From Polydactylus sextarius (taxonomy: Eukaryota > Chordata > Actinopteri > Polynemidae), in assembly GCA_016801845.1 (NCBI GenBank), contig CM028931.1, positions 23,182,802-23,246,801 of the forward strand: a DNA stretch of 64,000 nucleotides, in the 5' to 3' direction. Each line of letters begins with the position of its first letter. The stretch's first letter is position 1. Positions 55,516-64,000 of this stretch are shown piece by piece. Under the pieces are notes generated by a model. That model did not search any database. It had not been told where the DNA came from and worked only from the letters and a program-made list of their open reading frames with translations. The translations under genes and the position numbers were made by a program.

Positions 55516-55795
55516 TGACATTAAAGGGGTCATAGGGTGCAAAACGGTGTTTACGTTGGCGTCGTTGAACAAAGACCTCGAACCTCATCTCCACGTCCTC
55601 TAACGCGTAAATAAAGTAAAAAAGTAAAAAAAAACAGCCCGGTCCGGTAGTTTCTGACAAAAATGTTCACACCCCAACGTATTTTTGCATGAGGATACAG
55701 CTTTAAATGTTCAAAATAATTCGCAGATGCTAAAAACAAAGATTAGGCAAACTTTTCTAGTGTCTAGTCGCTAGCGCTGTAGCTAATGTTACATA
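55516..55795. repeat. 'TTAAAGGGGTCATAGG' dispersed repeat fragment
   Basis: The start resembles the element at 13420, but little else aligns by eye. It contains an A-rich part near 55612-55634. Confidence 0.3.
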
Positions 55796-56040
55796 TTACA
55801 TATACTATGAAAACAAGACTTTTGGAAAGTCTTGTAAAACAGTCTTTTTAATAAACTATCAGTTCACTTACTGAGTTATCAGTACTTCAGTTTATTCGTA
55901 GGGACCCTATTCATGCTACTGCTAATGTGAGGTGATATTTGAGCTTTATTATTAGTTAAAACATGGCGATTTAGATACGTTTGGCTGGCTGCCCCACTTA
56001 CTTTCATTGCTAGCTATTTGGCTGTAAAAAGAAAAGGTCT
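55796..56040 (-). mobile_element. Family A half element
   Basis: From 'GAAAACAAGACTTTTGGAAA' through 'TAGGGACCCTATTCATGC' (55899) to the reverse core near 55982. Confidence 0.75.
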
Positions 56041-56257
56041 TTTTTTTTTTTTTTTTCAGCATACACCATTTTGAAACCTCCGAGAACACATCATAAGTTA
56101 TATAAGATGGTATTTTTTTTCTCCCTGAAAGATTAAAAAAAAAAAAAAAAAAAACATTACAGTTGGAAACGTAATTTAAATAAAAAAAAAAAAAAAGACT
56201 TACATGACACCTTTAAGATCCAGACAGCTGTACGCCCACATTAACACACCGGTGCGT

Positions 56258-56288
<31 letters not shown>

Positions 56289-56750
56289 GTTAAGCTCCAG
56301 CTAAATGCAACATCAGCAACAGGACGAAGTAATTAATGAAGACAACCTCCACCCCCCTCCACCCCCACCACCCCTACGGTCAATTAAAAATGATTCTATC
56401 TCCCCACGGATGCAGAGAGACGGTGTTAAACACACTCGATCTCTATCCTCAAAAGAACTCCGGCTAAATATTAAGCTCCGTCTGTATTCACCACCACCTC
56501 GACAATATGTTCTCTTCACATTTTTTACCCCCCAAAATCCAATTTGAGATGGCATCTCGTGCCTCGGGGGCTTTGGTGTTTTTTTTTTTTTTTTTTGGAT
56601 TGTAGGCCATAACTGACAACTTAAAAAAAAAAGAAAAAACTCTAAAAAAACTAGTAAATAAATAAATAAAATAAACGATTCTTATCTTAGAGACACACGA
56701 GTCAAATTAAACCTTGTGACTTCTTGTTGGGAAAATGCCAAAGATAGATA
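56041..56750. other. Spacer with many A/T homopolymers
   Basis: T or A runs near 56040-56057, 56134-56153, 56181-56195, 56259-56287 and 56579-56597. A (CCACCCCC)-type pyrimidine tract lies near 56348-56373. Frames at 56305-56555 on both strands are artefacts of it. Confidence 0.5.
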
Positions 56751-57390
56751 CTCACGGTCTTTTTGTTTTTACAGCCAAATAGTTAACAATGAAAGTAAAT
56801 GGGGCAGCAAGCCAAATGTATCAAAATCATCATTTTTTATCCTCTAATAAAACTTAAAATATCACTTCACTTCAGCAGTAGCATGAATAGGCTCCCTACA
56901 TATATACTGAAGTACTGATAACTGAATAAATGTAGTAAGTATACCATTAATAATGAAAGTAAATGGGGCAGCCAGCCAAACATATCAAAATCATCATTTT
57001 TTAACCACTAGTGAAGCTCAAAATATCATTTCATGTCAGCAGAAACATGAATAGGGTCCCTACACATAAACTGAAGTAGTGATAACTCAGTAAGTGAACT
57101 GTGAACTTACCTGACATCTTGTTTTCATAACAACTGGCAATGAAGGTTGTTCCAGATCAGCAGATTTGTCATTTTCCTGAACAACACTTGGTTGTGTCCG
57201 TGAAGAGCGAGGAAAATGATGAATCTACTGATCTGGAACACCCTTCATCACCAGTTGTTATGAAAACAAGACATTTGGTAGGTCTTTTAAAACGTTTGGC
57301 TGGCTGCCCCATCTACTTTCATTGTTAGCTATATGGCTGTGAAAACAAAAGATGGCCAAATTCAATATTAGTTTGTTTTTTTTACGATTT
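56751..57390. mobile_element. Family A MITE-like element, long copy
   Basis: Forward cores near 56796 and 56965, hairpin module at 57137-57256, and reverse core near 57298. The flanks 'AAATAGTTAACAATGAAAG' and 'CATTGTTAGCTATATGGC' are inverted ends. Confidence 0.85.
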
Positions 57391-57525
57391 GGTTTGAAGT
57401 AATAGTGTTTGTGTGGAGCTTTTTTTGGGGCGAGGATGATTTTGAAAATTAAGTGGATGCTTAAGGCTTAGAGGATGAAATCTTTGGCGTAATGAAATTA
57501 TGGCGTAATAACTTACCTTTAACGG
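57391..57525. other. Short unassigned spacer
   Basis: Nothing recognised. Confidence 0.3.
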
Positions 57526-58300
57526 GCAACAGTTTTTTGTTTCCATGACGACAAACAAACTAACAAAAGGATAAAGGTGGACGAAGGGGGAGGGGCCACA
57601 CGACCCTCCAAACGAAGCTGTCCCAGGACCGGCGCGTCAAAGTGAAGAAGCGGTGTGAGAAATTTCCCAGCATGCACCGGGACAAGAAATGAAACAGGGA
57701 CAATTGTCATAAAGAATCAATACATTTAGAGTATTAAGCTAACTTGTTGCTAACCACTGATCAATATAACGTTTGTTAGCGTTAGATTAGCGATTGCTGG
57801 TCGTCGCTTTGCTAACGTTTTCCATTCATCTGGTAGAGTGAAAACACTCCTCTACTTTAACGTTACACGTCATCAGAAGTCGTCGCTAGCTGCTACGTAA
57901 AGACGATGCGACCAGTCTCCATGACGACCGAACGACGACAAACAAACAAAGACGGCGTCCACGGACTCGTTTGTTCTCGATTGGTTTGGCGACTGATTAA
58001 AAACTGACGAGACGTTCGTTTACATTAATAACGACTAGCGATCGCTAAGCTAATGCTAATGCTAACAAACATTATTGATTAGCAGTCAACGATAAGTTAG
58101 CTCAATAAGATAAATGTATCCATTAGTTTATTAATTAAATCACTAACTTTTTGACAAACGCACCCTTGTCCTGGTGCACGCTGGGAAATTTCTATGTGCT
58201 GGTACTGGAACAGCTTCGTCTGACGGCAGCAGAAAGACGAGAGTGCGGCGGTCGTGGGAGTTAGCGGCCCTTGCCTTGTTAGCATTTGCCGCTAGCTCCG
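57526..58300. repeat. Family B fold-back group
   Basis: The reverse half (57530-57840) has 'AATTTCCCAGCATGCACCGG' near 57659 and 'GTTAGCGTTAGATTAGCG' near 57775. The forward half (57870-58200) has 'GACGACAAACAAACAAAGAC' near 57934, 'CGATCGCTAAGCTAATGC' near 58037 and 'CTGGTGCACGCTGGGAAAT' near 58172. Confidence 0.8.
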
Positions 58301-58884
58301 AGGTTTAGGTAACAGCGGGCGATTCTTTGCCAGACCGCGCTGTCTGATCGTTCTTTAGCGTGTAGCATGCATCAGAATTTTTAATGTGGACGCCAACTGT
58401 GGAGCTGCCTCCTGCAGCATCACTTCACCCTGAGTCAGCAGCACTTTTTTTATTATTATTATTATTTATTTTTTTTAATTTTAAGCGATTAATGATTTTT
58501 CCCCTCAGCAGTCGTCTGCCCTGGTCCCCCCCCCGGCGCATCTGTGTCAGGATTAGAAAGCGCTAATTGGCGGGTTCGATCAACAGGAAAATGAAGTGTG
58601 CGCAACAATGCCAAATGGAGCGTTTCACCCCCGTAATGACCGTATAAGTCAAGATTAAAATGACGGGGGGGAGGGGGGACGCGACTAATGGACAGTGTGA
58701 TAGTCGTGATCCATTTCAGTGTTCCTAGTCGTCCTGAATTGAATTGTCTTTTAATGCAAATTTTCAGAATGAAAGGGTGTTCGTACCAGGAAATGTGATA
58801 GTGTATCTCCACGGAAACAATCTGTTATGTCTTTTTGTTTTTTCTTGTAGTATCACGTTTAAACTTAAATATGCTAATTAGTAA
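58301..58884. other. Unassigned intronic sequence
   Basis: TTA-rich run near 58448-58480. The 107-codon minus frame at 58489-58812 is not recognised. Confidence 0.4.
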
Positions 58885-59690
58885 TTTAAAGTAATTTGAA
58901 ACCAGGGTCTATTTCACCATGAATACGACTCAAACGCCCCCTCAAGAGGTATTTTACGTTGGTTGTTTTCACAACCAAATAGCTAGCAATGAAAGTAAAT
59001 GGGGCAGCCAGCCAAACGTGTCTAGATTGCCTTTTTTAACCACTATAAAGCTCAAAATATCACTTCACTTCAGCAGTAGCATGAATAGGGTCCCTACACG
59101 TAAACTAAAGTGCTGGTAACTTAGTACATGAAGTGAGAGTTTATTAAAGAAACTGTTTTACAAGACTTAACAAAGGACTTGTTTTCATAACAACAGGCGA
59201 TGAAAGATGTTCTATATCAGCGGATTTGTCATTCGAATCTGCTGATATGAATTTCGCTTCTACAGCAAAACAGTTAACAATAAAAGTAAATGGGGCAGTT
59301 GGCCAAATGAATTTAAATCGTCAGTTTTTAACCACTAATAGTGTCGATAAAAATGACAAATCTGCTGATCTAGAACACCCTTCATCACCAGTTAGTACTA
59401 AGATATCAGTACTTCAGTTTATGTGTAGGGACCCTATTCATCCTACTGTTAAAGCAAAGTGATATTTTGAGTTTTATTAGTGGTTAAAAATGACAATTTA
59501 GATACATTTGGCTGGCTGCCCCATTTACTTTCATTGTCAGCTATTTTGCTGTGAAAACAAAAGACGGTCAAACTCGATATTACTTCAACCAATGTTAAAT
59601 ATCTCTTGTGGGGGTGTTTGACTCGTAACCGTGGTGACATGGACTCTAAGTTCAAATAATTCCGTACCGTCACTTTAAGTTAGATGATCC
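58885..59690. mobile_element. Family A, nearly complete fold-back element
   Basis: This is the clearest full copy. The left end reads 'AATTTGAAACCAGGGTC', 'CCCCCTCAAGAGGTATTTTA', then the 'CACAACCAAATAGCTAGC' stretch and the forward core near 59001. A hairpin remnant spans 59200-59385. The right half mirrors it, with a reverse core near 59510, 'GAAAACAAAAGACGGTCAAA', 'ATATCTCTTGTGGGGGTG' and the end 'AATAATTCCGTACCGTCAC'. The length is about 800 bp with long inverted halves and no transposase, so it is a non-autonomous fold-back or MITE element. Target-site duplications are not obvious. Confidence 0.8.
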
Positions 59691-60365
59691 TCTAACTCTC
59701 TTCTCCACACGTAAGTGTTAATTGTATTCTCGATGTGGTCCACGCAATTTTTGCCACATAACCTTTAATAGACTTTTATTTCAATGAATTCACGTTGAAG
59801 ATTGATGGTTGCTTCATCTACAGGAAAGAAAAAAAAAAACGGACGAGAAGCGTGTTTGTGTGTGTGTGTCCACGCGTCGTCGTTATCAAAACGAAGACGT
59901 CAGTCAGGGAATCCGCTCGCGATTTAAACTGTCAAGGGTGAATGAGATGAAACTCAGGTGGTGTTGCTTCAAAAAATGAAAGAACAATAATAAAACACTT
60001 ACTTTTCTATCAAAAATGCCTATATGATCTTTTAAAGCTGCTGTGTATCCACTTATCTTCTCGTTCGCCCGGTTTCAAATTGACGCTATTTTTGCCTCTG
60101 CTTCTGAAGATAAAGAAGAAAATGTTTTTTTTTTTTTTTTTTCAGACTGAATTCTGTCTGGGTCGTTGAGGTTATTCTTACTTCTCCTTGTGCGGTTTTG
60201 GACACGTTTTGCTCGCAGACGTGGGCAGAGTTAAGATGTTTTTTGCTTCCTCTTTCACAAAAGTTGCAGGTAATTTTAGCTACGTGAAGCTAAAGGATCG
60301 CGTGACTCGACTCGACTCGGGTTTATGGGGTTTTCGAGTCGAGTCGATGCTAAACCGTGACATGA
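59691..60365. other. Unassigned intronic sequence
   Basis: A run near 59827, short (TG)n near 59855, T run near 60124-60142, and a GAGTC/GACTC-rich patch at 60305-60348. Confidence 0.4.
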
Positions 60366-61085
60366 CCAGACCGCTGGCCACTGATTGGACAGGAAACGGC
60401 AGGAAACGGGAAGGAAAGTTGGGTAAAAACAATACAGGAAAGCTCGCCCCGGTCAGGATCCAATCCGTTTGGGATTCGACCCAGTCGGGATTCGAACCAA
60501 TGAACTATATATATATATATATATATATCTATATATCTATATCTATATATCTATATCTATATCTATTCGCTATAGACAGCATATATATAGGAGAGTATAT
60601 ATATATATCTAGATATATATTCGATATATATATATAACCGTATATATATAGACATAGATATATATATCACCAAAAACATGGTGTGTCATGACCGTTCGGC
60701 AAGACGGGAAACAGGAAGTAGAATCGGGGAAAGAAACACAAGAAAGCTCGACCCGGCTGGGATTCGACCCAGTCGGGATTCAAACCTGCGAACAGCTGCG
60801 CGGCCTAAACACACGCTACCCGATGTGGTGCGCCGTAAACGATTGGCGGGACAACGACCAGCAGGTAGAGTCGGGGAAAGACACACAGGAAAGCTCGACC
60901 AGGTCGGGATTTGATCCGTTTGGGATTCGACCCAGTTGGGATTCAAACCGGCGAACTACTGCGCGGCTTGTATGTTGCCAATGCGGTACGTTGTACATTT
61001 GGCGAGACAAAAAAACAAGAAGGTTCAACTCGGTCGGGATTCGACCCAGTCGGGATTCAACTGGGTCGAATCCCGACTGGCTCGT
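60366..61085. repeat. Family E repeat cluster with doubled B-box-like motifs and (TATATC)n core
   Basis: 'GGGATTCGACCCAGTCGGG' followed by 'ATTCAAACC' or 'ATTCGAACC' recurs near 60471, 60760, 60923 and 61037. A TA/TATC-rich tract lies at 60506-60668, between the first and second. 'GGGGAAAGACACACAGGAAA' type blocks link units of about 160 bp. The 139- and 149-codon frames here are read-throughs of the repeat. Confidence 0.75.
61031..61078. repeat. Inverted repeat within family E
   Basis: 'GGTCGGGATTCGACCCAGT' on the left and 'ACTGGGTCGAATCCCGACT' on the right face each other across the nine-base spacer 'CGGGATTCA', so the cluster ends in a head-to-head copy. Confidence 0.85.
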
Positions 61086-61089
61086 AACC

Positions 61090-61665
61090 TACATTTTTAA
61101 CTTTTAAAATATGCATCTTGACTTGTCAAAAGTGATAAATCGTCCAAACCCCGGCGTGTCACTTTGCTGCCTCGCTGCGAGTAATATCTGCTTTGTATTT
61201 GACATTGACAAGATGTTCTTGCCCCCCCCCCCGTCCTTCCCTCCGACTCCAAACGCAGCCGCCGTTAATGTCTCGTCATCCTCCGTTTATTTCCAACGGA
61301 CTCGCTTCGTCTCCTTAAACCACAGAGACAATATCGTCCCGGTCCGTGTCATGGAAAAGGGTCTCGCGTCCGTAACGCCATTGGCTGATTTCTGACTAAA
61401 TATACTGCGGTAAATTACCACAGGCCTTGTGACTGAGCCCCGGCCCGCTCCCCTTCTATGACTTAGCTTGCCAGTGCCGTCTATATATAACCGCCTCAAT
61501 CAGCTCAGTGGCTGGTTGGACTTCAACTGACCTTACAACATAATATAGTCAGTGTCAAGTCCTCATGGGAACCATGGCAAAGAGCCAGATGCTAGATTTT
61601 TTTATTGATATTATTATTAAATCAATGGCTATTAGTAAAACATGTTGATGATATTGCAACTTTTT
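61090..61665. other. Unassigned intronic sequence
   Basis: C run near 61223-61232. The frames at 61111-61395 and 61287-61499 are not recognised. Confidence 0.4.
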
Positions 61666-62045
61666 GTCATTCGTCGGTTCGAATCCCGACCAAAAACTGC
61701 GATTTTGAGGAAAAAGTATTATTTTTTGTCTGGGTGAGTCAGACAATGTTGAAAATAATAATAATTATTATTTTAAAAAACTGCATATTTAATTTTTAAT
61801 ATTCAGATTCCAGGGCGCCTGGGAAGCCGTACAGATATTGCGCACCACATTGTGTTTATATATATATGTGTGCAGCTGTTCATTGGTTCGAATCCCAAAA
61901 CAGGTTGGGACGGTTTTTTTAAAAAAAACAAATAAAAATGAAAAAACAGCATATTTAATTTTTAATATTCAGATTCCAGGGTGCCTGGTTAGCTGTACGG
62001 TTACGGCGCACCACGTTGGTGTGTGTGTATATATATATATAAATA
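61666..62045 (-). repeat. Two family E-like units, reverse orientation
   Basis: 'CGGTTCGAATCCCGACC' (61674) and 'TGGTTCGAATCCCAAAACAG' (61884) start two copies sharing 'GCATATTTAATTTTTAATAT' then 'TCAGATTCCAGGG' (61782-61813 and 61950-61981) and 'GCGCACCAC' with a TA-rich tail. The unit is about 170-200 bp. Confidence 0.75.
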
Positions 62046-62325
62046 TATATGAATCAGAATATCAGATTCTAGTAAAATCTATCTGCTGGAACATTGTGTC
62101 CTTGCTGCACCTCAGTTCAGACGTATTTAATTTCGACAAATCTTCAGAAACAAGCTTTTTGAAAAGTGGACAAAGGGTCAAATGGTCACCGAACTGAAAC
62201 TTTCCATACGGGCGTTAAGTCTACCTCTAAACTCCACACCTGACTGACTATAATAACTTAGGTTAGTTTTTTTTTTTTTTTTTTTTTCTTTTGCTTGTAA
62301 AGAGAAAGTAACAGTCAGGTTTCCA
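62046..62325. other. Unassigned intronic sequence
   Basis: T run near 62269-62288. Nothing else recognised. Confidence 0.35.
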
Positions 62326-62510
62326 GACTCTTATTAAGTCTTATTTATAACCACAGTCCTGATGGGACCCTCAGCAAATGATGAACCTGTCAGCTGTCAG
62401 CTCCCGCATAAAAACCTTAAGCCTGCAGCTTCTCCTCATCCCCCGTCCGCTTTCCATTTAAATGACAGCGCGTCACCGCGAAAGACGAACTCAGCCTGAC
62501 AGGAAATAAT
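62326..62510. promoter_or_regulatory. Candidate conserved non-coding element
   Basis: A repeat-free block with 'CTTATTTATAACCACAG', 'CAAATGATGAACCTGTCAGC' and 'TTCCATTTAAATGACAGC', combining RUNX-, TALE/MEIS- (TGTCA/TGACAG) and AT-box-like sites. The call rests on texture only. Confidence 0.25.
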
Positions 62511-63224
62511 ACAGAAAGGTGTTTTTTTTTTTTTTTTTATTTCTTTTTTTGGACCTGACCTAACCTAGCTTAACCCCTTCCCCCGCGACACCGACCTAGA
62601 CCCACAGGCGTGCTTGACAGGTCGCTAAATCAGCCGGGGGAGAGCGGGGTGGGTGGGGGGGGGGGGGACACCGTGTTCCCACGGGGACACTGTTAACAAA
62701 AGCAACCAGAGAGGCATGAAACAAACTCCGATAGTCACACACACCTCTCTATTCTTGGAAGCAACGGGGATTTTTACACATTCACACGCGCGCACACACG
62801 GGTAGAGTGGAGAATAAGCGGTAATGGAATCTTGAAGGGTGGCTGCCCTCGCTTCATGTGAGGTCGCTGTTAACTGTGACCTCTGACCTTCCTCTATGTG
62901 GAACCGTCACGTTCTGCATGCTAACGCTTCTGACTCGACGCCGCGGTAGAGTAGAGACGGAGGGGTCGAGAGAGATCAAGAAATACGGTCGTCGACTTTT
63001 AACCTGAAGCTTTTTCTTCGCAGCCCCTGAAGTGATTTATTTTTCTTCTGCCTGCAAGATAGTTATTTTGGCTAGGCTAGCCAGTTTTAATTAGCATATC
63101 TATCTACATCCTGGCGACTTTCCCCTGTGGTTAGCGCAGTTAGCTTATGTTAGCCAAACGGGGTTTCGCTTAGGTAATTGCAGCTTGTGTCATTTTCTGT
63201 TCATTAACATTAAATATATAGAAA
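62511..63224. other. Unassigned intronic sequence with G-run
   Basis: T run at about 62522-62539 and near-pure G tract at 62646-62667. No gene. Confidence 0.4.
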
Positions 63225-63885
63225 AATCCCTGCTAATGCTACCGACGCTGCTAATGCTACAAATGCTGCCTATATACTGCTGACACTGCTAATTCCACCT
63301 ACGCTGCTAACATGGCTGATGCTACCGACGCCGCTAACACTGCTAATGCTACAAATACTGTTAACACTGTCAGTGCCACCGACGCTGCTAACATTGCTAA
63401 CACCACTAATGCTGTTAACACTGCTAATGTCACCAATGCTGCTGAGATTGCTAATGCTACCGATGTTGCTAACATTGCTAACGCCACCAATGCTACTAAC
63501 ACCACTAATGCCACCGACGCTGCTAACATTGTTAATGCTACAAAGGCTGCTAACACTGCTAGTTCCACCTACGCTGCTAACATTGCTAATGCTACCAACG
63601 CTGCTAACACTACTAATGCTAACAATGCTGCTAACACTGTTAATGCTACAGACACTGTTAACACAGCTAATGCCACCGACGCTGCTAGCATTGTTAATGC
63701 TACAAAGTCTGCTAACACTGCTAGTTCCACCTACGCTGCTAACATGGCTAATGCTACCAACGCTGCTAATACTGCTAATGCTACAAACACTGTTAACACT
63801 GCCAGTGCCACCAGCGCTGCTGAGATTGCTAAAAGTACAGATGCTGCTAATATTGCTAATGTTACCAATGCCTCTGAGCTAGCCT
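63225..63885. repeat. 27-bp minisatellite, open in several frames
   Basis: Units such as 'GCTACCGACGCTGCTAACAC' plus 'TGCTAAT' repeat about 24 times, with a 162-bp higher-order period in the middle (63531 onward and 63693 onward). Because 27 is a multiple of three and the unit lacks stops in several registers, frames of 191 (63312-63887) and 187 (63319-63882) codons on + and 89 codons on - are all open. In the first, the protein would be 21 repeats of nine residues, consensus ATDAANIAN, with an N-x-T sequon at most repeat boundaries. No signal peptide or splice signal supports translation, and the open frame is best explained by the repeat period. Confidence 0.9.
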
Positions 63886-64000
63886 AGCCTGAGTTAGCGT
63901 CACAAAAAAAATTGGTTTGTGGAGTTGTAGTGTAAATAGAGACAAAAAGGAACGTGGGGATTATAAAATGATCAAAATTCTTGAAAAAGCTTCGTCCGTC
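63886..64000. other. Short unassigned end of window
   Basis: Nothing recognised. Confidence 0.3.

Larger units (their letters stand above)
36061..64000 (+). other. tspan9: tspan9 first coding intron (extends past window)
   Basis: It begins with the donor 'GTAAGTGGC'. No sequence for the next tetraspanin segment (a GxGxGxW-type stretch and the rest of helices 1-2) was noticed in any + frame over the remaining 28 kb. This agrees with the very long first coding intron of this gene in vertebrates. All repeats and candidate regulatory sequences listed after this point would be intronic. Confidence 0.6.

Noticed and set aside
60188..60637. 149-codon frame with a YIYIYI tail
   Set aside because: It reads through a family E repeat and into a TA-rich tract, so it is accidental.
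60688..61107. 139-codon frame and its minus-strand partner
   Set aside because: Generated by repeated family E units. The repetition of 'GFDP' and 'RRTTAR' follows the DNA repeat.

Overview
This is a non-coding-rich stretch of a vertebrate nuclear genome, almost certainly a teleost fish. One protein-coding exon can be named with confidence: the first coding exon of tetraspanin-9 (tspan9) at 35998-36060 on the + strand, followed by a consensus splice donor. A CpG-rich, promoter-like region lies just upstream. Other tspan9 exons were not found, so everything after 36060 is read as first coding intron. The sequence before about 35 kb is upstream intergenic DNA or belongs to a more distal 5' non-coding exon and intron. 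The teleost call rests on the tetraspanin exon, the lack of CpG depletion, very frequent microsatellites, compact MITE-like elements, and dispersed repeats and tRNA-derived SINE heads of fish type. I cannot name the species.

Most of the rest is repetitive. Family A is a MITE-like fold-back element found in about 23 clusters. Each carries a 'GGGGCAGCCAGCC' core in both orientations, and many carry an internal near-perfect hairpin ('CCAGATCAGCAGATTCATC'). One nearly complete copy is at 58885-59690. Family B is rich in 'GCTAAGCTAACGCTAACG' and has a conserved 'GGTGCATGCTGGGAAAT' block. It forms tandem or fold-back groups at 7.4, 14.7-16.4, 18-22, 23.7-25.5, 28.7-31.7, 44.6, 46.8-48.6 and 57.5-58.3 kb. 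At four places A and B are joined at the same kind of junction, which suggests a composite element that multiplied as a unit.

Tandem arrays fill several more kilobases. A 20-bp minisatellite is present twice, at 4559-6893 and in the opposite orientation at 22690-23658. A degenerate 16-bp 'TTTAGCATCTCTAACG' repeat occurs at 8.5-9.3, 16.5, 18.1-18.8 and (inverted) 38.3-38.9 kb. There is a GATA/GACA tract at 49.4-50.2 kb, a GATA-linked repeat of about 71 bp at 50.2-51.4 kb, a repeat of roughly 130-240 bp at 42.4-43.2 kb, tRNA-B-box-like repeats at 34.3-34.75 and 60.4-61.1 kb, and a 27-bp repeat at 63.2-63.9 kb that stays open in several frames.

The main biological point is at the tspan9 exon. 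It is preceded without a stop by 103 in-frame codons starting from a good Kozak ATG at 35689, with strong GC bias at third positions. A good-looking splice acceptor (AG at 35979-35980) lies inside that frame. The locus may therefore make a normal tetraspanin-9 from a distal first exon and an N-terminally extended form from the local CpG-island promoter. I found no rRNA, no intact tRNA gene, no CRISPR array and no operon-like organisation. Nearly all other open frames are accidental, many of them by-products of tandem repeats.
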